The position numbers and the translations under genes were made by a program. From Piliocolobus tephrosceles (lineage: Eukaryota; Chordata; Mammalia; Primates; Cercopithecidae), in the NCBI RefSeq assembly GCF_002776525.5, contig NC_045436.1, forward strand, positions 99,757,696-99,821,695: a DNA stretch of 64,000 bases, given 5' to 3'. Under the pieces are notes generated by a model. It did not search any database, was not told the DNA's origin, and saw only the letters and a list, made by a program, of their open reading frames with translations. How positions within the stretch are numbered: position 1 is the stretch's first letter; each line of letters begins with the position of its first letter. Of the stretch, positions 57,950 through 64,000 are shown in pieces.

Positions 57950-60160
57950 ATTATTAAAAAAATTAGAAAGTCTACTGGATATCTCTTAAAGTTGGCTTAT
58001 TTAGTATGAGGTAATCTAGGTCAATAAGAACCAAACTAGATCTACTAAGATTGGTTAGGACTATCAGAGAATTTCATAAATAAATTCATCCTTAATCCTG
58101 AGATAATTGTGAATCCCAAGTTTCATCCTAAGAAAAAACAAATATAATGTAGTGGAGTTGGCTTTGTGTTTTGAAGGACAAAGGAGCACAATGAGATTTC
58201 CTGTGACCTGTTGAAGTCCATAGAATTTTACATACAAAGTTCATCTTGTAATGACATTTCATTCTACTCACAATAAATTACACCTGTAACTAACATCTAT
58301 AACCAATCTCTTTTCTCTCCCTTTAAAAAATACTCTCTATTTCTGTTATAAAAATAATGATCATGATTTCTGAGCTGTAGCCTAAAATGGAACAAAATAT
58401 TTGAAATCCGAGGTGTTTTAAATTTTATAATTCACTTACAACTTCAGTCTTGCACTACATAAGCATGTACAATTTACAAGAATATTCATACCTAAAATAT
58501 TTTCAACTTATTGTATTTCATTCAAAATGTTGTTGACATTTTTGAATTTGAATAAAAAGAAGCCAATCAAAAATCATTTGGTATCTTGATTTCAGTCAAT
58601 GACACCCAGCCACACAAATATAGTTTTAATGTTGATTAAAACTGGGTTTTTGAGTGGATATCATGCATGAGAAAATTAAAAAATAAATATTGGCTCAGAA
58701 TATTTTCACTGTTATGAAATTTCTTCCACTTTGGCCTAGTTTGTTGTATAAAAAGATATGTATTCATAATAATAACCATGGTGTAATACCAAAGACTCAA
58801 TTCACATTCTATAATAATGTTGACTTAAGCATTCAAAATATTCAAAAGAAGAATCTTTCATTTATTTAGAGCCATTTTTTATTGATAATTATATCTTTCT
58901 GTAGAAAATAAACATTTAAAACAGTTTAAGTATTTTTTAAAATGTTGCCAATCTTTACAGAGAAGATTGGTTTTGGAAAATAAATCTTACGTTTGCCAGC
59001 AATATATGTCAGAATTGTTAAAAGCTCAGCAATTATAGTCAATGTATTTCCTATGAATTTAGACAACTCCTACTTTTGAATGATCATCTTAGGTGACTTG
59101 GTCCTTTAGTTATTTTATATGACTGAAGACTGTGTGTACTTATCTGCACTTAGTGATTGAAAATCCGGAATGTACTAGGAGAGGGAAAGAATTTTTAATC
59201 TACTTTAGACTGAATTATGGAAGGGAAGGTTAGTAAAATTAGTAAAATACTCTCGAGGTCTGGAGTATTGGGTGTGTTCCTGTCCACTTGTCACAGTAGG
59301 TTTGAATACATGAAGGTCAGTGGTTAACAACAAAGATCAACAGAGCATGTGAAAGACTGGAGGATAGCAATATGAGAAACTGGATGATAAAATAGGGCTT
59401 GAACAGACTCAGCAAGTATTACAAATTTTAGCAACTAAGGCACACTGATACCTCCATTTTCAATAAACAAGCTTCGTGACTATAAAGATATTTATATTTA
59501 ATACTATTATTTATTTGTTTATTATGTTGTTAATGTATGTAATTTACATTTGTAACAAGATCATTGAATCTGCACATTTGTGCACAAGTTCACATTTAAA
59601 ACCATCGAAGCTCATAATAATAAAAAAAAATCTGTCATACAAGTGAAGCATTCCAACCACAACGAAGATTAAGGTAGGAAGAGAAACCACTCTTTATATG
59701 ATGCTTCAGATACCTCAGAAAGGTCCCAGAGATTGCAGGGAGCATCTCCCTTTTTTAATGAAATGTAAGTACAAAAGTTTGAGATAGTCTGGGACAAAGG
59801 TAACAGTCAATGGGAGAGTCTTCTAGACTTGTTTTCCACGTTGAGAACAAGTCCGATTAAAAAAAAAAAAAAAAAGGAGAAAGAGCTTAGTTTTCTTAAG
59901 CTTTTCCATGCAAACCCAAACGCAGTATGACATGAAAGCCAAGCAATCTGTTGACTTATTGATGGGAAGCATTTCAGGACCAGTTACCCCGTTTTCAGAT
60001 TGAGTCATCTGCTCTGTAGTAATCCATGGTATTAGCTCCACATGTGTACACAGGATGCTGCCACTGCGTCATTGTGAGGACACAGATGGCAGCACCAGTC
60101 ATATACTTCCCGGGGGCACTTCAAAATGTCAAAGACAATTTCGACTGCCAATTTTGATTT
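57950..60160. other. 2.2 kb stretch without recognisable repeats
   Basis: No transposable element is recognised apart from A-runs (for example 59859-59875). On the minus strand, open frames at 59823-60041 and 60032-60229 are short and have no family features. Confidence 0.4.
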
Positions 60161-60162
60161 GT

Positions 60163-60450
60163 CTTTTTTTTTTGAAGAAGTCTCACTCAGTCGCCCAGGC
60201 TGGAGTGCAGTGGTGCGATTTTGGCTCACTGCTTCCTCCGACCCCCGGGTTGAAGCAATTCTCCTGCTTCAGCCTCCCAAGTAGCTGGGATTACAGGCAT
60301 GCACCACCATGCCTGGCTAATTTTTGTATTTTTAGTAGAGATGGCGTTTCACTGTGTTGGTCAGGCTGGTCTCAAACTCCTGACCTCATGATCCACCTGC
60401 CTTGGCCTCCCAAAGTGCTGGGATTACAGGTGTGAGCCACCGTGTCCGGC
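60163..60450 (-). mobile_element. Alu SINE, antisense (AluS type)
   Basis: Complement of a full Alu, from a T-run and 'aagtctcactcagtcgcccaggctgg' to 'gggattacaggtgtgagccaccgtgtccggcc'. Confidence 0.95.
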
Positions 60451-60677
60451 CCATGGTTGTTTTTAGTAGTTGCTAATAGGTTTCTGATAGACTGAATCAA
60501 ATTAATGTGTTAATTCAGGAGACTATTAAGATAGACCATTTCTTGCATCTACTCATTCTTCCCCAAAGTCAAATGAATAAATTAAAAATGTTAGCAATAG
60601 TAATATTTGTTTGATCGGTTTTAAAGGGTCAGACCTTACATATCAGGAATGATTTTTCATTGTTAGAATCTAAACTT

Positions 60678-60851
60678 TTAATTGCCCTGGAGCTGTTCAT
60701 ATTTTCTATGGGTGGTCAATACAATTTGGCAATACAGTTCTGCTGAGATTATGGAAGCAGCTGCTTCATCATCGTCTTCTTTATTCTCAGGCGCGCTGCT
60801 CTCTTGTGGGCCCTGGATGGGTATGTTATTCAAAAGAGTTCTTATTTTCCT
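60678..60851 (-). other. Weak candidate terminal coding exon, unidentified
   Basis: On the minus strand a pyrimidine-leaning tract ends in TTATCTCAG at 60852-60860, a plausible splice acceptor. The sequence that follows is open for 57 codons in phase 0, beginning AGG and ending in TAA at 60678-60680. The predicted peptide has an acidic run (NKEDDDEAAA, about residues 23-32) and a polar C-terminus (HRKYEQLQGN). It contains several CpGs, including a GCGCGC core at about 60792-60797, which is notable in an otherwise CpG-poor area. I do not recognise the peptide. No partner exon or close polyadenylation signal is visible, and an open stretch of this size also arises by chance, so this is only a pointer. 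Confidence 0.15.
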
Positions 60852-60984
60852 CTGAGATAACCCAAATTTGTAAAGAAAAAGGGAAAACGATAGTAAAGTG
60901 GTTTCCAGCACGAGTTCAAGCACATTTATAAACTGACACATTGTTACTGTTAGTGTGTGTAAGGCAATTTGCAAAGGACTTGAG

Positions 60985-61175
60985 TCAGCTCTACCTTATC
61001 ACTTATTATCTATGCAATGCAAACAACTTCCCTGTCCACTAGCTTCATCTTTTAAAAGGGGATAACTTATATACCAACCTCTTAAATTTAAATGAAATAA
61101 CACGTAAAATACCTATCATTGATTCTGGCAGATAACAAACACACAATAGATATTAAATATTATCACTAGTAAGTA
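60985..61175 (+). repeat. MIR SINE
   Basis: 'cagctctaccttatcacttattatctatgcaatgcaaacaacttccctg', 'cttcatcttttaaaaggggataac' and 'aatgaaataacacgtaaaatacctatcattgattctggcag' follow MIR. Confidence 0.75.
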
Positions 61176-61274
61176 TAAAAGTATGAAATTAAAGGTTATA
61201 TTTGTTTGTTAATAGGTATCCAATATTAATTAGTGTTAATTAGTATCCAGTGGTATAGGAAGATTCTGTGGCAA

Positions 61275-61660
61275 GTTGTATTATTGTTCTCTGATATTTG
61301 ATGATCCTCCCCAGGGGAAGATTATATTTCCATGACCCACTGACATCAGACTTGGCCATGCATTTCTCTTTGGCCAACGAAAATGGGCTGAAGTAATGTG
61401 TGTTACTTCTGAGCATAAAGTTTAAGGGCCAATATGTGGCTCACCATTTATTCTTTTCCCTATGCCATGATCATCAGAAAAATGTAGACAGAGGCTGCTT
61501 TATCAGCCTAGATTTTGAAGTGAAGACAACAAGGACAGAAAATGCAGTCCATCTGTGTAACAAGTTCCATGAGCAAGAAATAAACCCTTTTTGCAGTGAC
61601 CGAGATTTTGAGATCATTTGTTATTTCACCATAACCTGCATTTTAAAACATTTTTGTTGT
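61275..61660 (+). repeat. LTR-like ancient repeat, family not assigned
   Basis: 'ccccaggggaagattatatttccatgacccactgacatcagacttggccatgcatttctctttggccaacgaaaatggg', 'gtaatgtgtgttacttctgagc', 'agacagaggctgctttatcagcctagattttgaagtgaagac' and 'catgagcaagaaataaaccc' (polyadenylation-like) match a repeat I recognise but cannot name. It is the best preserved of three related copies. Confidence 0.55.
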
Positions 61661-61689
61661 ATAAGTTAATATCAACATTTCTCCCAACC

Positions 61690-62670
61690 CTAACCCCGCC
61701 AAAAGGAATTATTTTACTTAGGACCCAATGACTAAGCCATTCCCAAAACAAACATAGAGAAGGCTGCTCAGTTTAGTATCTGTCTTTTCCAGTGGAAGGA
61801 ATAGTTCATTCCAGAGAATGAATTTTAGGTTTGGCACTAACCCGAAAGCATTTTGTGGGCTCCTGGAGCTATGCTTTCAAGAGAATTGCAATTGTGGGTA
61901 CTGATCCTTCACAACTGTGCATAGCAGGCAATTACTACTAGTGTTTCTCAAATGGTCCCTTTCCAAAAACAACTTATGAATATAAAAATCAAAAGCTAAA
62001 GTTTCATTGTTCTTTAGTTGGAATAAATCCCAGACAACTGTATTGAATTTATTCATAATACATGAAAAGACTTAAGAAAATCTCAGTGGGAGTAGGAAGA
62101 GAAGGTAGGAAATTGGCATGATAATGAATATGAAACTCTACACAATCATAAGGCAAAGAAGAGGCAAGGTCAAAGTTTTTTTAATTAGAAATTTTATACC
62201 TTTGAAAATTAGACTTATTTACTTATAGTATTACATGTGTTTGACCATTAAATGTCTATTTGAGTTCCAAAATGTTAATTTCAAGGATGTTAGCTACCAG
62301 GTTTTTCATGATAAGGCTTTCAACATTTTTTTTTAGTTGGGGTCTGAGTATAAGTAGAGCTTCAGGTGGAGTTCTCCTGGTGCAGGTTATGGATAATGGT
62401 AGGCATGATCTTGGAGATTTGCACGAAAAGAGATCATACATTAAATGTACCCAGGAAATTTGTTCTTTAATGTTTTATTGTGGATAGGTCACAATGAGTT
62501 ATAGTAATGAAAAACAGCCATTTCCTAATTTATCAGTTTTGATCAAACTTGTTATTAATATTAAACTAAAGAATAAGTACAGGGTACCAGTATTTAAAAA
62601 GCTTGAAAATCAGAACTCTTTAAATTCTTCAAGGCCTTTTTTCAGATAACTAATGAATAATCAACTGTAT
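61690..62670. other. Unassigned AT-rich sequence
   Basis: No repeat or gene recognised. Confidence 0.4.
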
Positions 62671-62674
62671 TTTC

Positions 62675-62830
62675 TATTTATTAAAAAGTATTGAGCATCC
62701 AGTATATGTGGGGCACTGTCCTAGACAATAGGGATGTATCCATAAACAATATAGACTGAAACCCCTATCTTGGTGGAACATATAGTTTTGAGAGTAAGTT
62801 AATGAATGCACCTTATAAGTAGACCTTTCA
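62675..62830 (-). repeat. L2 LINE 3' region, antisense
   Basis: 'ctatttattaaaaagtattgagcatccagtatatgtggggcactgtcctagacaatagggatgtatccataaacaatatag' and 'cctatcttggtggaacatatagtt' are the L2 complement. Confidence 0.72.
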
Positions 62831-62879
62831 TTGTTCCTTATAATATTCATGCTTGAACTGAGGTACAGCAAAATGCAAT

Positions 62880-63480
62880 GACCGCCTTAAGCTTGACAGG
62901 CTTAAGTGTATCCACTGCAACTCATATACACAGAAGTTCCATTATTTTTAATAAATGAATTCAGGCTTCTGGAGATGATGGAGGGAGGATCTAATTTTGC
63001 CATTTCAAGGCGTCTCAGTTGCTTGTGATGAATACAGTTAGTCTCTTGTGGCTAAATATTGAGTCAACTTCAACATTTTTACTTTTCTCTTTCACCTGCC
63101 CTTCTTTCAAGGCCTGATTTCAGTGTGGACTGGGTTGACATAATTTTCTGGCTGGGAAAGGATATTTATCCCATACTAGCTCCCAAAGATCTAGTGCAAT
63201 CTGCTCTTGCGGCATCACCCTAGTTTCAGGATGTCCATTTTGAAGAGTCTTTGTCTGATATAACTTGCATTATTTTTTCTGAGTTAATATGGTTCACAGG
63301 GATCACCCTGGGGAAGCTTGGTGATATCACCCAGCTGGTGGTGAACCTTTCTGGATCACTGCTGGTGTTGCTTGATCTTCTAAGACTCAGCTATATTCTC
63401 CAGCTGACCTTGCTATGTGCTGTCAATCTTGTGTCTTCTGAAAAGGGCCCCCTTTTTCTCTAGGGATTTCAGGCCCCGAG
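62880..63480. other. Unassigned sequence
   Basis: No repeat or gene is named with confidence. The GC content rises relative to the preceding kilobase. A 70-codon open frame at 63251-63463 is leucine-rich but has no family features. Confidence 0.35.
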
Positions 63481-63485
63481 TGAAG

Positions 63486-63486
63486 T

Positions 63487-63520
<34 letters not shown>

Positions 63521-63562
63521 TATGTGTGTGCATGTGTGTGTGCATGCACGCGCGTGCATGTC
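63486..63562. repeat. (GT)n repeat ending in a CG-rich palindrome
   Basis: About 14 GT units are followed by TG/CATG variants and then the perfect 18 bp palindrome CATGCACGCGCGTGCATG (63543-63560). The whole tract alternates purine and pyrimidine, the pattern that favours Z-DNA. Confidence 0.95.
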
Positions 63563-63564
63563 TA

Positions 63565-64000
63565 TGTATGAGGAGGAGGCACCTGTGTATTCATGGCACC
63601 TCCGTTAGGGATTTTTTGGGTCCAGCTTAGAGGGTATTCTCCTTTCTGCTAAGTGGGAACTGTCCCTGGGTCATCTATTGCATCTTTCCTACTCTGTGGC
63701 TTAGGGTAAAAACCCTGTGCTCCTTGGTTGCAATCTTTGCTTGTTGCTGTTTAAAAAACTTTTGTTATTTTTTTTATTTATAAGATTTTGTTCCTTTTCT
63801 AAAAAGACTGAATTACAAGCTTACTGTTACAATTGTCATCTCTGAAGAAAGTATTAAGTGTTAGCCTCACACAGTAGGTGAAGGACTTTGGGGCAGCAAG
63901 AATTACCAGGAATAAACAATCACCAGATAACATTTCAAAACATTTCTCTCCCTCATGAGAGCTTCAAAAGACATGAGAAAATAAAGTCAATCCTCACCAA
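63565..64000. other. Unassigned sequence
   Basis: No repeat or gene is recognised up to the window edge. Confidence 0.4.

Noticed and set aside
59823..60229. Two adjoining minus-strand open frames as a possible retrogene
   Set aside because: One includes an A/T-run and the other starts in an Alu. I recognise no parent protein.
60055..60435. 126-codon open frame
   Set aside because: It is largely antisense Alu, and the part before the Alu has no recognisable features.
61400..61669. 89-codon plus-strand open frame
   Set aside because: It lies wholly within an LTR-like repeat.
1..64000. A previously undescribed biological system
   Set aside because: I looked for gene clusters, unusual repeats with spacers, RNA genes and large palindromes on both strands. 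The visible structure is explained by known transposon classes and simple repeats. What remains is unassigned AT-rich sequence.

Overview
The window reads as nuclear DNA of a primate, most likely an Old World monkey. It is AT-rich and dominated by interspersed repeats: Alu, L1, L2, MIR, MaLR and other LTRs, Tigger and hAT-type DNA transposons. Three Alu copies (16327-16643, 32151-32452, 57637-57937) share two sequence states that I associate with the AluYR-type subfamilies of Old World monkeys rather than with human AluY. No bacterial, viral or organellar gene organisation is present.

I find no protein-coding gene that I can name, and no tRNA, rRNA, snRNA or CRISPR array. The open reading frames present are short (165 codons or fewer). 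Many lie inside repeats, several of them in antisense Alu, and none shows a recognisable protein family. The only stretch with even weak exon-like character is on the minus strand at 60678-60851. The window is best described as intergenic or deep-intronic.

Layout: 1-6.7 kb holds an L2 split by a well-preserved solo LTR, an LTR-like repeat, a MIR, a long antisense L2 and an L1M fragment pair split by an MST-type LTR. 6.8-15.1 kb is mostly unassigned AT-rich DNA with an L2 end, two MLT1-type LTRs, MIRs and two Alus. 15.4-17.4 kb is an Alu cluster inside an antisense L1M. 17.4-21.6 kb is free of recognisable repeats. 21.6-30.6 kb carries microsatellites, an MLT1/MST LTR, a 3.4 kb antisense L1M with two nested insertions, a MIR, two L1 3' ends and three Alus. 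30.6-37.4 kb is repeat-poor apart from a young Alu, a Tigger1 end and a hAT-type MITE. 37.4-44.5 kb is antisense L1M and L2 with nested Alus. 44.5-49 kb is mostly unassigned. 49-53.6 kb carries an AluY, an L1M, a second copy of the MITE, a MER5A and an L2. 53.6-57.3 kb ends in a fossil ERVL/MaLR-type internal region. 57.6-64 kb holds two Alus, a MIR, an LTR-like repeat, an L2 piece and a large GT repeat.

The elements do not act together as a system. They record successive insertions whose order can be read from nesting and target-site duplications. I saw no sign of a previously undescribed biological system. All repeat names come from remembered consensus patterns rather than a search, so subfamily names and outer edges are approximate.
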